A stretch of DNA of 6,183 bases from Planctomycetales bacterium (lineage in GTDB: Bacteria; Planctomycetota; Phycisphaerae; SM23-33). The notes under the pieces were generated by a model. The model worked only from the letters and a program-made list of their open reading frames with translations, was not told the DNA's origin and searched no databases. Made by a program: the position numbers and the translations under genes. Shown here piece after piece: positions 1 through 5,234 of the stretch. Position 1 is the first letter of the stretch. Each line of letters opens with the position of its first letter. The stretch covers positions 1-6,183 of the forward strand of contig DAOVFI010000150.1 of NCBI GenBank assembly GCA_030673005.1. Reading direction: 5' to 3'.

Positions 1-520
1 GTCCGACGGTGTGAATCCGCGGAAGGAAGTCCTGCGCGAGATACTGTTCCTTGCTCCGGCGGCGGTGCTGGGGGCGGCGGGATATTTTATTGTAACAAAG
101 GTTCCGGCGGCCAAAAGCGTGATTGACGGAATCATGGGCGAGGCAGCGAGCGGGAAGGTGGGCGAACATGTATCCTCGGCGATGGGTGCGGTCTTCGGTG
201 CGCTTGTAGGGGCGGCGTGGATATGGGGTGCGCGGATCTTCGGAACGCTCGGCTTCGGTAAAGAAGCGATGGGGATGGGCGACGTGCACATCCTCGCCGC
301 CGTCGGCGCCGTCGCCGGCTGGAAGGCGGCAACGCTGACATTCTTCGTCTCGCCGCTGTTCGGACTGCTCTGGGCGCTGCACCGGCTGCTGGCGCGCGGT
401 GAAAGGGAATTGCCTTACGGACCCTGGCTGGCGCTGGGGACATTAATCGTGCTGCTGTTCTACGACACGCTCGTCGTCTATCTGGATCGTTTCATCGCCA
501 TCGTCTCGGCAGCGGGTTGA
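1..520 (+). CDS. Prepilin peptidase (A24 family), C-terminal part, cut by the window edge
   Basis: Integral-membrane aspartic peptidase that cleaves, and in many members N-methylates, type IV pilin or type II secretion pseudopilin leaders at the inner membrane. The reading frame is open from base 2 (Ser-Asp-Gly ahead of the GTG at 11), so GTG 11 is probably internal and the gene begins outside the window. Numbering from that GTG, the diagnostic piece is GFGKEAMGMGDVHILAAVG (81-99), which carries the GxGD motif with the second catalytic aspartate at D91. ELPYGPWLALG (133-143), typical of the C-terminal end of the family, follows. Hydrophobic segments lie near 11-30, 55-77, 93-125 and 138-158. 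The first catalytic aspartate and any N-terminal cysteine domain would be upstream and cannot be checked. The stop is TGA 518-520. No pilin gene is visible nearby. Family call is firm; whether it serves pili or secretion is unknown. Confidence 0.9.
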   Translation, partial: SDGVNPRKEVLREILFLAPAAVLGAAGYFIVTKVPAAKSVIDGIMGEAASGKVGEHVSSAMGAVFGALVGAAWIWGARIFGTLGFGKEAMGMGDVHILAAVGAVAGWKAATLTFFVSPLFGLLWALHRLLARGERELPYGPWLALGTLIVLLFYDTLVVYLDRFIAIVSAAG

Positions 521-546
521 CAGGAGCAATGTGGTCCTTCGGTAAT
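517..546 (+). promoter_or_regulatory. Possible sigma70-type promoter for the small membrane protein
   Basis: A perfect -35 box TTGACA (517-522) overlaps the stop codon of the peptidase gene. It is followed after 18 bases by GGTAAT (541-546), which matches four of six -10 positions. The predicted start would give a leader of about 45 bases before ATG 597. The -10 is weak, so the pairing may be chance. Confidence 0.3.
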
Positions 547-596
547 CAATGCAAAGGCGTGAACGGTTACAAAACATAAATATCGGAGATTCGATA

Positions 597-950
597 ATGA
601 ACATGAAACTCGTACGCGGTTATTTCCTGGCGATCCTCGGACTGCTGATACTTGTGGCGGCCGGGATTCTGCTTTTGAGCAATATCGGGGGCGAATGGCC
701 GATGCACTTCTTCTGGAAGCCAATAACGCTTCGCCCGGTAGTCGGGATGCTGCTGATCGGTGCGGCTGGCGTCGTTGTCTGGTACACCGTCATCAGACTC
801 CTGCCGTCAGCGGTAACAACGCTGCGAAAGGGTAAAAGCCTTCAGCAGGCCAAAGAAGATCGTCAACGGATTAACGACCTGGAAAAGGAAAAATCGGAAG
901 GTGAGGACGAACAGAAGCAGATTTCCGACAATTCAGAAAAATCTGAATAA
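597..950 (+). CDS. Small two-helix inner-membrane protein with charged C-terminal tail
   Basis: Unrecognised protein of 117 residues. The start at ATG 597 is chosen because CGGAGA (584-589) lies seven bases upstream; the in-frame ATG at 549 has no such site and would add a polar leader. Two hydrophobic helices are clear, about residues 8-28 and 48-68, joined by a short loop with GGEWPMHFFW. After them comes a highly charged, probably coiled-coil tail (77-117) rich in Lys, Glu and Gln. Positive residues after helix 2 suggest that the tail is cytoplasmic. The architecture (short N-terminus, two helices, charged helix) resembles LapA/DUF1049-type proteins, which act in envelope assembly with lipopolysaccharide factors, but I see no decisive motif and the resemblance is only topological. 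It may be transcribed from the promoter at 517 or by read-through from the peptidase gene. Confidence 0.75.
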   Translation: MNMKLVRGYFLAILGLLILVAAGILLLSNIGGEWPMHFFWKPITLRPVVGMLLIGAAGVVVWYTVIRLLPSAVTTLRKGKSLQQAKEDRQRINDLEKEKSEGEDEQKQISDNSEKSE

Positions 951-986
951 CACCGCGCAATCCTGCGGCGCCGTTTCGTTTAATCG

Positions 987-1007
987 CCGCCGGATTTCGG
1001 CCGGCGG
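987..1007. repeat. GC-rich hairpin in the 951-1184 intergenic region
   Basis: CCGCCGG (987-993) and CCGGCGG (1001-1007) form a perfect 7-bp stem around a 7-base loop. No T-run follows, so it is not an ordinary intrinsic terminator. It may protect the 3' end of the upstream mRNA, or be a GC-rich coincidence. Confidence 0.4.
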
Positions 1008-1051
1008 AGTCGAACCGTGCGGCGGCAAAGCCGACCTGCGAGGCGCAGCTG

Positions 1052-1084
1052 AACGTTACGTTGAATATTCACGAATGTTTTTTT
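1052..1084 (+). terminator. Probable intrinsic terminator after the small membrane protein gene
   Basis: AACGTT (1052-1057) pairs with AATGTT (1074-1079), with one G-T wobble. After a one-base bulge, CGT (1059-1061) pairs with ACG (1071-1073), leaving a 9-base loop. Seven T residues (1078-1084) begin within the 3' arm. The stem is AT-rich and so not strong, but its place between a gene end and a good -10 box fits a terminator. Confidence 0.4.
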
Positions 1085-1104
1085 GGCAGGTTAATCAAAT
1101 TCCT

Positions 1105-1133
1105 CTGTAATCCTGTAAAGGGGACTGTATAAT
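1105..1133 (+). promoter_or_regulatory. Promoter for the OmpA-domain lipoprotein
   Basis: A perfect -10 box TATAAT sits at 1128-1133. CTGTAA at 1105-1110, 17 bases upstream, is a poor -35 (three of six). The expected start near 1140 leaves a leader of about 45 bases to ATG 1185. The -10 is followed by CGCCCCC. Confidence 0.45.
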
Positions 1134-1184
1134 CGCCCCCGTTCTTTTGGGATAAATGTCAGCAAGGGAAGAAAGGAGTTGCGT

Positions 1185-1856
1185 ATGAGTCGCCTGACCG
1201 CCTTTTCGATTGCCGCAATTTTGGTTGCCGGTCTGGCCGTTACCGGATGCAACGATCAGACTAAGAAAGAATTGACTGCGCTGAAACATCAGTACAACGA
1301 CCTCCAGTTGGACAAGGCCGAAGTTCAGAAGGCGCTGGAGAAATCCAGGAAAGAGAACAACGACCTGATGAACCTGCTGGACAGCAAGGATAACGAGCTG
1401 AATACAGCCAGGGCCGAGATTGCTGAACTGAAGAATGTCAAGCCGGAAAAGCGTCCGCCCGTCCCGCCGGGATGGCAGGAGACCGCCACAGGCGCCAAGG
1501 TAACTCTGGCCAGCGACATCCTTTTCTCCGCCGGCAGGGCGTCATTGTCGAAGCAGGGTAAAACCAGGCTCAGGCAGATTGCCGCCACCATTAAAGTTAC
1601 CTATCCCGACTCGATCGTCCGCGTGTACGGGTTCACCGACAGCGACCCGATTAAGAAGAGCAAGAAACTGTGGGCCGACAACCTGGACCTGTCGTCCAAC
1701 AGGGCGATGGCGGTGGTTCGTCTCCTTCGAAGCCTGGGCATAGAGTCCGGTAAACTGGAAGCCATCGGGATGGGCGCAACCCATTTCGTCGCGCCCAACA
1801 CCACCACCGCCGGGAAGACCAGGAACCGCCGCGTCGAAATCGTAGTGGTAAAATAG
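1185..1856 (+). CDS. OmpA-domain lipoprotein with coiled-coil spacer
   Basis: Predicted outer-membrane lipoprotein of 223 residues that anchors the envelope to peptidoglycan. ATG 1185 is chosen because GAAAGGAG (1171-1178) lies six bases upstream; the in-frame TTG at 1179 touches that site. Residues 1-21 are a signal peptide ending in a lipobox (VTGC), with the lipidated cysteine at C22. Asn at +2 gives no inner-membrane retention signal. Residues 27-86 are a long charged helix with heptad character, and a Pro-rich linker (88-96) follows. Residues 104-223 are an OmpA/MotB-like domain: DILFSAGRASLS (111-122), GFTDSDP (149-155, in place of the usual GHTD), NLDLSSNRA (166-174) and a terminal NRRVEIVV. 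D152 and R173 match residues that bind diaminopimelate in the family. The spacing of TDSDPI to NLDLS is closer to MotB-type domains than to Pal. Its partner is unknown and no tol genes are present. Confidence 0.9.
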   Translation: MSRLTAFSIAAILVAGLAVTGCNDQTKKELTALKHQYNDLQLDKAEVQKALEKSRKENNDLMNLLDSKDNELNTARAEIAELKNVKPEKRPPVPPGWQETATGAKVTLASDILFSAGRASLSKQGKTRLRQIAATIKVTYPDSIVRVYGFTDSDPIKKSKKLWADNLDLSSNRAMAVVRLLRSLGIESGKLEAIGMGATHFVAPNTTTAGKTRNRRVEIVVVK

Positions 1857-1901
1857 CGACGGGTTTCGGGCTTTGTAGCACATGATTTGACGGATGACCA
1901 C

Positions 1902-2112
1902 GACGGGTGGCACGGTCAAGGCGAACGCCTGCCGGCCCTTCGGGTCTGAGCCTCTCTTCGAGCCTGAGCCTCAGAGCCGAAGGCAGGGTCGAAGACAGGC
2001 AGGCAGTGAGGCTTGGCCGTGATGGCACCCACCACGGCCAAGTCTTGCTACTCTGCGAAGTAGCGATACACTTAGATACGTAGCACGAGCCGACTTGACC
2101 GTGCCGCTCGTC
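1902..2112. mobile_element. MITE-like element with 19-bp terminal inverted repeats, no coding capacity
   Basis: GACGGGTGGCACGGTCAAG (1902-1920) is matched by the reverse complement of 2094-2112 at 17 of 19 positions. ATTTGACG occurs immediately outside the right end (2113-2120) and again at 1885-1892, nine bases outside the left end; this suggests a target duplication with imprecise borders. Inside are several hairpins: CTTGGCCGTG (2012-2021) with CACGGCCAAG (2033-2042), a perfect 10-bp stem; GCTACT (2047-2052) with AGTAGC (2059-2064); and TCTTCGA (1955-1961) with TCGAAGA (1989-1995). The core CTTG[A/G]CCGTG or its complement occurs four times. No open frame fills it, so a transposase elsewhere would have to move it. 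It occupies most of the gap between the lipoprotein gene and hisA and may carry the hisA promoter region or separate the two genes. Confidence 0.55.
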
Positions 2113-2148
2113 ATTTGACGTATTACAGACTACAAGACACATCGAAGG

Positions 2149-2868
2149 ATGGAGATTTTTCCTGCGATAGATCTGCGGGACGGAAAGGTTGTCCGTCTCA
2201 GTCAGGGTGACTATGCCCGGCAGAGTGTGTATGCAGCCGATCCGGCGGGCGTGGCCGGTGAGTTCGTCTCGGCCGGGGCCGGGTGGATCCACGTAGTTGA
2301 TCTCGACGCCGCACGCAGCGGAAGGCGAACCAACGCCGACGCCATTCGCAGCATCTGCCGGACCGCCGCCAGGGTCCAGCTGGGCGGTGGAATACGCGAC
2401 GACGAAGCCGTGGCCGCGGCGCTGGAGCTGGGTGTAAGTCGCCTTATCGTCGGTTCGGCGGCAGTGAAGGACTGGGCGTGGTTCGAAGGACTCGCCCGGC
2501 GGGATGAACTGGTCGGAAGGATCGTACTGGGCTTGGACGCCCGGGGCGGAAAACTCGCCGTACACGGATGGATGGAACAGACGGACCTTACAGTAGCCGA
2601 AATAGCCCGACGGGCGAAATCGCTCCGGCTGGCCGCTATCGTCTATACCGATATTGAGCGGGACGGGATGCTTACCGGACCGGACCTGGACGGAACCGCC
2701 GAACTTGTTGAAACGGCGGGAACGCCGGTGATCGCTTCGGGCGGAATAAGCAGCCTCGACGACATAGCACGCTGTAAAGAGATCGGTTGCGCCGGTGCGA
2801 TCGTCGGTCGGGCGTACTATGAAGGCCGGATTAATATTGAAGACGCCTGCAATCTGGCGCGGGCATGA
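2149..2868 (+). CDS. hisA: Phosphoribosylformimino-5-aminoimidazole carboxamide ribotide isomerase HisA
   Basis: Cytoplasmic enzyme of histidine biosynthesis that converts ProFAR to PRFAR by an Amadori rearrangement. At 239 residues it has full family length and the expected (beta/alpha)8-barrel sequence. It opens with MEIFPAIDLRDGKVVRL; D8 is the first catalytic aspartate and GLDAR (128-132) supplies the second, D130. Phosphate-binding segments are GGGIRDD (79-85), ASGGIS (196-201) and VGRAYYEG (219-226). YTDIERDGMLTGPDL (166-180) is a HisA signature, distinguishing it from HisF. The start is fixed by homology. The only SD-like bases, GAAGG at 2144-2148, abut the ATG with no spacer, so initiation may not depend on Shine-Dalgarno pairing. 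No other his gene is visible, so the pathway is apparently dispersed. The next gene, rho, is on the same strand after 191 bases. Confidence 0.97.
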   Translation: MEIFPAIDLRDGKVVRLSQGDYARQSVYAADPAGVAGEFVSAGAGWIHVVDLDAARSGRRTNADAIRSICRTAARVQLGGGIRDDEAVAAALELGVSRLIVGSAAVKDWAWFEGLARRDELVGRIVLGLDARGGKLAVHGWMEQTDLTVAEIARRAKSLRLAAIVYTDIERDGMLTGPDLDGTAELVETAGTPVIASGGISSLDDIARCKEIGCAGAIVGRAYYEGRINIEDACNLARA

Positions 2869-3020
2869 AACATTCTTATTAAAGGAACTGTGAAAAATTT
2901 TCTTGATTTTAGCGGAGTAAGGGTTTTCCCTGACTATCTTTGGGAGTAGTATAGATTACAGATTGGCGGGGTGAGAGTTTTTCCGGAGCCGTCGGGTCAA
3001 AGGCGGCCAGTTCCAGGTTG

Positions 3021-3040
3021 AGGGTTTCGGCCCTTTTATT
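3021..3040 (+). promoter_or_regulatory. Short hairpin plus T-rich tract in the rho leader
   Basis: AGGG (3021-3024) and CCCT (3031-3034) enclose TTTCGG and are followed by TTTATT, about 20 bases before the rho start. It looks like a miniature intrinsic terminator or attenuator. The stem is only four or five pairs, so this is weak. The rest of the 2869-3059 gap shows only a poor -10-like TATAGA (2950-2955) without a good -35. Confidence 0.2.
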
Positions 3041-3059
3041 GTGAGGATTCAAACGTCCC

Positions 3060-4253
3060 ATGACAGAGATGAATAACAACCGAGTTTCAGAGAATAAGGC
3101 GGCGGTAGCGGCGACAGATGCGCCGCCGGCGCTCGTACCGGCCTCCGGCGTGCTGGAAATCACCGAGAAAGGATACGGTTTTCTCAGGAGGCCGGATAAC
3201 GACTTTCGCGCTACGCCCGGAGACGTTTTCGTCTCCAAGGATTTTGTCGTCGGCGACCGTCTTCGCACCGGCGTGATAATCGAAGGCGAGGCTGTCCCGA
3301 CGAACAAAAGAAAGGCCGGTCCCAGAATGCAAAATATCCTGCGTATTAACGGCAGGAGTTACGGTGATTGGCCCGACATTCTCCCCTTCACCGACCTGAC
3401 AGTAGTCGATCCGCAACCGCATATGAAACTGGAGACGCCCGGCGGGCCTGTCGAGATGCGCGTACTGGACATGGTCTGCCCCGTCGGCAAGGGCCAAAGG
3501 GGTCTTATCGTCGCGCCGCCGCGATCGGGAAAGACCATCCTTCTTCAGCAGATCGCCAACGCCGTCCTTACGAACTGTCCCGAAGTGCACGTGATCATCC
3601 TGCTTGTCGATGAGCGTCCCGAAGAGGTGACCGACTTCAAACGAAATGTCAAGACCGAGATCATCCACTCCACCAACGACCAAACCGTCGCCAACCACGT
3701 TCGCGTTACCGAGTTCACCATCGAACGCGCCAAGCGGATGATCGAGTTCGGCCAGGACGTCCTGATCCTGCTGGACAGCCTGACACGTCTGGGAAGGGCG
3801 TACAACCGGCACATCGAGACCTCCGGTAGGACCATGACCGGCGGAATGGACATCCGCGCAATGGAGATACCCAAGCGGCTCTTCGGCGCTGCACGAAAAA
3901 TCGAAAACGGCGGATCGCTGGCAATACTCGCCACCGCTCTGGTCGAGACCGGAAGCAGAATGGACGACCTGATCTTCGAGGAATTCAAGGGCACCGGCAA
4001 CATGGAACTGCAACTGGACCGGCAACTGGCCGAGAAGCGAATCTGGCCGGCGGTCGACATCTCGAAATCCGGCACCAGGAAAGAAGAACTGCTGGTCGAG
4101 GACTGGCAACTCCCGAAGATACACATGCTCCGCAGATTCCTCAGCCAACTCAACGTAGGACAGGAAATGCCGCAACTCCTCTCGGTAATGGGCAAATTCA
4201 AGACAAACGACGAATTCCTCCGCCACCTGGACCTGGCTGGCAAGACGTATTAA
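3060..4253 (+). CDS. rho: Transcription termination factor Rho
   Basis: Hexameric RNA-dependent ATPase/translocase that ends transcription. 397 residues. Residues 1-28 are a polar Ala/Asn-rich tail; the usual N-terminal helical Rho_N domain is not recognisable. The RNA-binding cold-shock-like domain covers about 29-105 (GVLEITEKGYGFLR, then DVFVSKDF). The RecA-like motor follows: P-loop APPRSGKT (152-159), catalytic glutamate in LLVDERPEE (E185), Walker B VLILLDS (D239), Q-loop around SGRTMTGGMD (255-264), R-loop FKGTGNMEL (309-317), SGTRKEEL (337-344) and a likely arginine finger in MLRRF (R358 or R359). All motor motifs are intact. GAGGA (3043-3047) lies 12 bases before ATG 3060, a long spacer; an ATG at 3069 would be further still. 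The gene converges with the - strand genes across a repeat-rich region. Confidence 0.97.
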   Translation: MTEMNNNRVSENKAAVAATDAPPALVPASGVLEITEKGYGFLRRPDNDFRATPGDVFVSKDFVVGDRLRTGVIIEGEAVPTNKRKAGPRMQNILRINGRSYGDWPDILPFTDLTVVDPQPHMKLETPGGPVEMRVLDMVCPVGKGQRGLIVAPPRSGKTILLQQIANAVLTNCPEVHVIILLVDERPEEVTDFKRNVKTEIIHSTNDQTVANHVRVTEFTIERAKRMIEFGQDVLILLDSLTRLGRAYNRHIETSGRTMTGGMDIRAMEIPKRLFGAARKIENGGSLAILATALVETGSRMDDLIFEEFKGTGNMELQLDRQLAEKRIWPAVDISKSGTRKEELLVEDWQLPKIHMLRRFLSQLNVGQEMPQLLSVMGKFKTNDEFLRHLDLAGKTY

Positions 4254-4259
4254 AGGACA

Positions 4260-4290
4260 GGGACTCGGGACTGGGGATTTGGGAATAGGG
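4260..4290 (+). other. Putative G-quadruplex directly after rho
   Basis: Five G-tracts of three or four bases (4260-4262, 4267-4269, 4273-4276, 4281-4283, 4288-4290), separated by three to four bases, begin seven bases after the rho stop codon. They lie on the sense strand, so both the DNA and the rho mRNA 3' end could form a quadruplex. The spacing satisfies the usual G3+N1-7 pattern. Confidence 0.5.
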
Positions 4291-4320
4291 TTACAGAATT
4301 AATACTGCATCGCGAGTTAG

Positions 4321-4437
4321 TGTAGCCCCTTCGGATTTGAACCAATTGCGCTGTAGTATTATCAGGATGCTTGTATTTCCTGTGGCTCCCTTTCTGAAAG
4401 GACAGGAACCACCCATCCTTCCCCTTGTATGGCTACA
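4321..4437 (-). ncRNA. Possible structured RNA (nested stems), tentative
   Basis: Nested complementary segments bracket this 117-base stretch: TGTAGCC/GGCTACA (4321-4327 with 4431-4437), AGGATG/CATCCT (4364-4369 with 4414-4419), an 8-bp stem (4382-4389 with 4405-4412) and an apical CTTT/AAAG (4390-4393 with 4397-4400). In the 8-bp stem one position is C-A on the + strand but a G-U wobble on the - strand, which favours a - strand RNA. Near the 3' end of the - strand is GGTTCAAATCC (4343-4333), exactly like a tRNA T-arm core, followed by GGGGCTACA. No D-arm, anticodon arm or CCA is found, so it is not a normal tRNA. It could be a tRNA remnant, a small RNA or chance. Confidence 0.22.
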
Positions 4438-4540
4438 TCGAACGGCAGAAGAAAAAGGACAGAAAACGTTATAATATCCCCCACATAATCGAGATCCAAA
4501 TCACCACCCGCGAACATGGTCAACTGTTTATTATGTTATC

Positions 4541-4784
4541 TGAGCCTGTTGCATAACCAATTTTAGCCCGTTAGGGCGATATATGTTAGCCCAGCCCGGA
4601 AGGGCTGGGGACTAAGTGACGATAAGGTACAAGCCCCTTTAGGGGCGACACAAGTTCTTGCTACATATAATGTTCCGCCCCTAAAGGGGCTTGTGTTTTC
4701 GTATGCCATTTATCCCACGGCTGCCGCCGTGGGCTAGCATGTTTCGCCCGTTGGGCTTGTGAAACAGTTTATGCAACAGGTTCA
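4541..4784. mobile_element. Inverted-repeat element packed with REP-like hairpins
   Basis: The ends TGAGCCTGTTGCATAA (4541-4556) and TTATGCAACAGGTTCA (4769-4784) are inverted repeats matching at 15 of 16 positions. Between them lie six hairpins: GCCC-GTTA-GGGC (4566-4577); CCCAGCCC/GGGCTGGG with a GGAA loop (4590-4609); GCCCC-TTTA-GGGGC (4633-4646); GCCCC-TAAA-GGGGC (4677-4690); CCCACGGC/GCCGTGGG (4714-4733); and GCCC-GTT-GGGC (4746-4756). The third and fourth are themselves inverted copies over 19 bp (4629-4647 and 4676-4694), so the whole is roughly symmetrical. There is no coding frame and no clear target duplication. It resembles REP/BIME clusters mobilised by REP-associated transposases, or a MITE. 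It fills the convergent gap between rho and the - strand genes. Confidence 0.6.
4677..4699 (+). terminator. Hairpin with T-rich tail, possible rho-transcript terminator
   Basis: GCCCC-TAAA-GGGGC (4677-4690) is followed by TTGTGTTTT. This is the only hairpin in the 541-base stretch after rho with a U-rich tail in the rho direction. It lies 420 bases past the stop and inside the repeat element, so its role as terminator is uncertain. Confidence 0.3.
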
Positions 4785-4794
4785 TCTATCCCCT

Positions 4795-5052
4795 TTATTC
4801 CTCGATGTACCCCAAGCCTCCGCATTCTTCACACTCTTTGGAGCCGGTCCAGGCTTGCCATGACTTAATAGTACCCGCCCCATTACATTTGGCGCAGATA
4901 TGGGCGTTGCCCCCCTTGGCACGTAGATTCTCAAGGAGTTGGCGCGTTTTTTGACGCCTCTCAACCCTTTCCTTCTCATTCCGACTCATGATCACTATAG
5001 AAAAAGAGATAACAAAGACCAACAACACCATGCTCCAGAATGTCTCTACCAT
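4795..5052 (-). CDS. Small membrane-anchored protein with two DnaJ-like CxxCxGxG motifs
   Basis: 85 residues; I do not recognise the gene. ATG 5052-5050 is supported by GGAGA on the - strand (5063-5059), six bases upstream. Residues 5-22 form one hydrophobic helix. A strongly basic/charged stretch (24-46) follows, which by the positive-inside rule places the C-terminus in the cytoplasm. The rest holds CAKCNGAG (53-60) and CEECGGLG (74-81), two CxxCxGxG motifs 13 residues apart. This is the unit found in the DnaJ zinc-finger region, where such pairs bind one Zn2+ with four cysteines (C53, C56, C74, C77). There is no J domain. A zinc-dependent protein-binding or redox role at the inner membrane is possible but inferred. 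It is read in the same direction as hicBA and ilvC, 182 bases downstream of hicA, from an AT-rich leader. Its stop lies 11 bases from the hairpin element. Confidence 0.75.
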   Translation of the reverse strand: MVETFWSMVLLVFVISFSIVIMSRNEKERVERRQKTRQLLENLRAKGGNAHICAKCNGAGTIKSWQAWTGSKECEECGGLGYIEE

Positions 5053-5107
5053 AGCATATCTCCACTATAATTAATTATTACTATCATTTCGACAACAATG
5101 GCTCCGT

Positions 5108-5152
5108 CCCCTTAAACTCTCCCAATAAACCCCTTAAACCGTTCCCTTAAAC
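5108..5152. repeat. Short direct repeats of CCCTTAAAC
   Basis: CCCCTTAAAC occurs at 5108-5117 and 5130-5139, CCCTTAAAC at 5144-5152, and a variant CCAATAAAC at 5122-5130. Spacing is irregular (22, then 13 bases). The array lies upstream of the - strand cysteine-motif gene. Its function is unknown; it could be a decayed repeat or binding sites. Confidence 0.4.
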
Positions 5153-5180
5153 CTAGTCAAAAGATTCTGGAACTCCTTTA

Positions 5181-5228
5181 GTACTTTCGGTACGGCCGGG
5201 TGCCGTGGCCGCGGTGTTTGCGGCCACG
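5181..5228. repeat. Two hairpins just downstream of hicA
   Basis: CGTGGCCGC (5204-5212) and GCGGCCACG (5220-5228) form a perfect 9-bp stem with a 7-base loop, only a few bases past the hicA stop. Next to it GTAC (5181-5184) pairs with GTAC (5190-5193). Neither has a T-run in the - strand direction. They may mark the 3' end of the hicBA mRNA or be remnants of a palindromic repeat. Confidence 0.4.
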
Positions 5229-5234
5229 CGGATC

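Noticed and set aside
11..13. GTG as the true start of the prepilin peptidase
   Set aside because: The frame is open to the window edge and the product would lack the half with the first catalytic aspartate, so the gene is cut rather than naturally short.
901..1110. Short + strand open frame after the small membrane protein
   Set aside because: It overlaps the end of the 597-950 gene in another frame, runs through a terminator-like hairpin and shows no protein features.
1651..2565. Long open frame of about 304 codons on the - strand
   Set aside because: It runs antisense across the lipoprotein end, the repeat element and hisA, has no recognisable domain and is Arg/Pro/Ser-rich as expected for a shadow of GC-rich genes.
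3087..4226. Open frame of about 379 codons antisense to rho
   Set aside because: It mirrors the conserved rho coding sequence; composition is that of a reverse-frame shadow, with no motif or start signal.
4321..4437. A functional tRNA gene
   Set aside because: A T-arm-like string and partial acceptor pairing exist, but there is no D-arm, anticodon arm or CCA and the length is wrong.
4447..4475. A full + strand promoter at the TATAAT of 4470
   Set aside because: No acceptable -35 lies 16-18 bases upstream and no + strand gene follows; kept only as a shared motif.
4560..4760. CRISPR array
   Set aside because: The palindromic units differ in sequence and spacing and are arranged as inverted, not direct, repeats; no cas gene is present.
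5064..5069. TATAGT on the - strand as -10 for the cysteine-motif gene
   Set aside because: It directly abuts the Shine-Dalgarno site, so transcription would begin within or past it.
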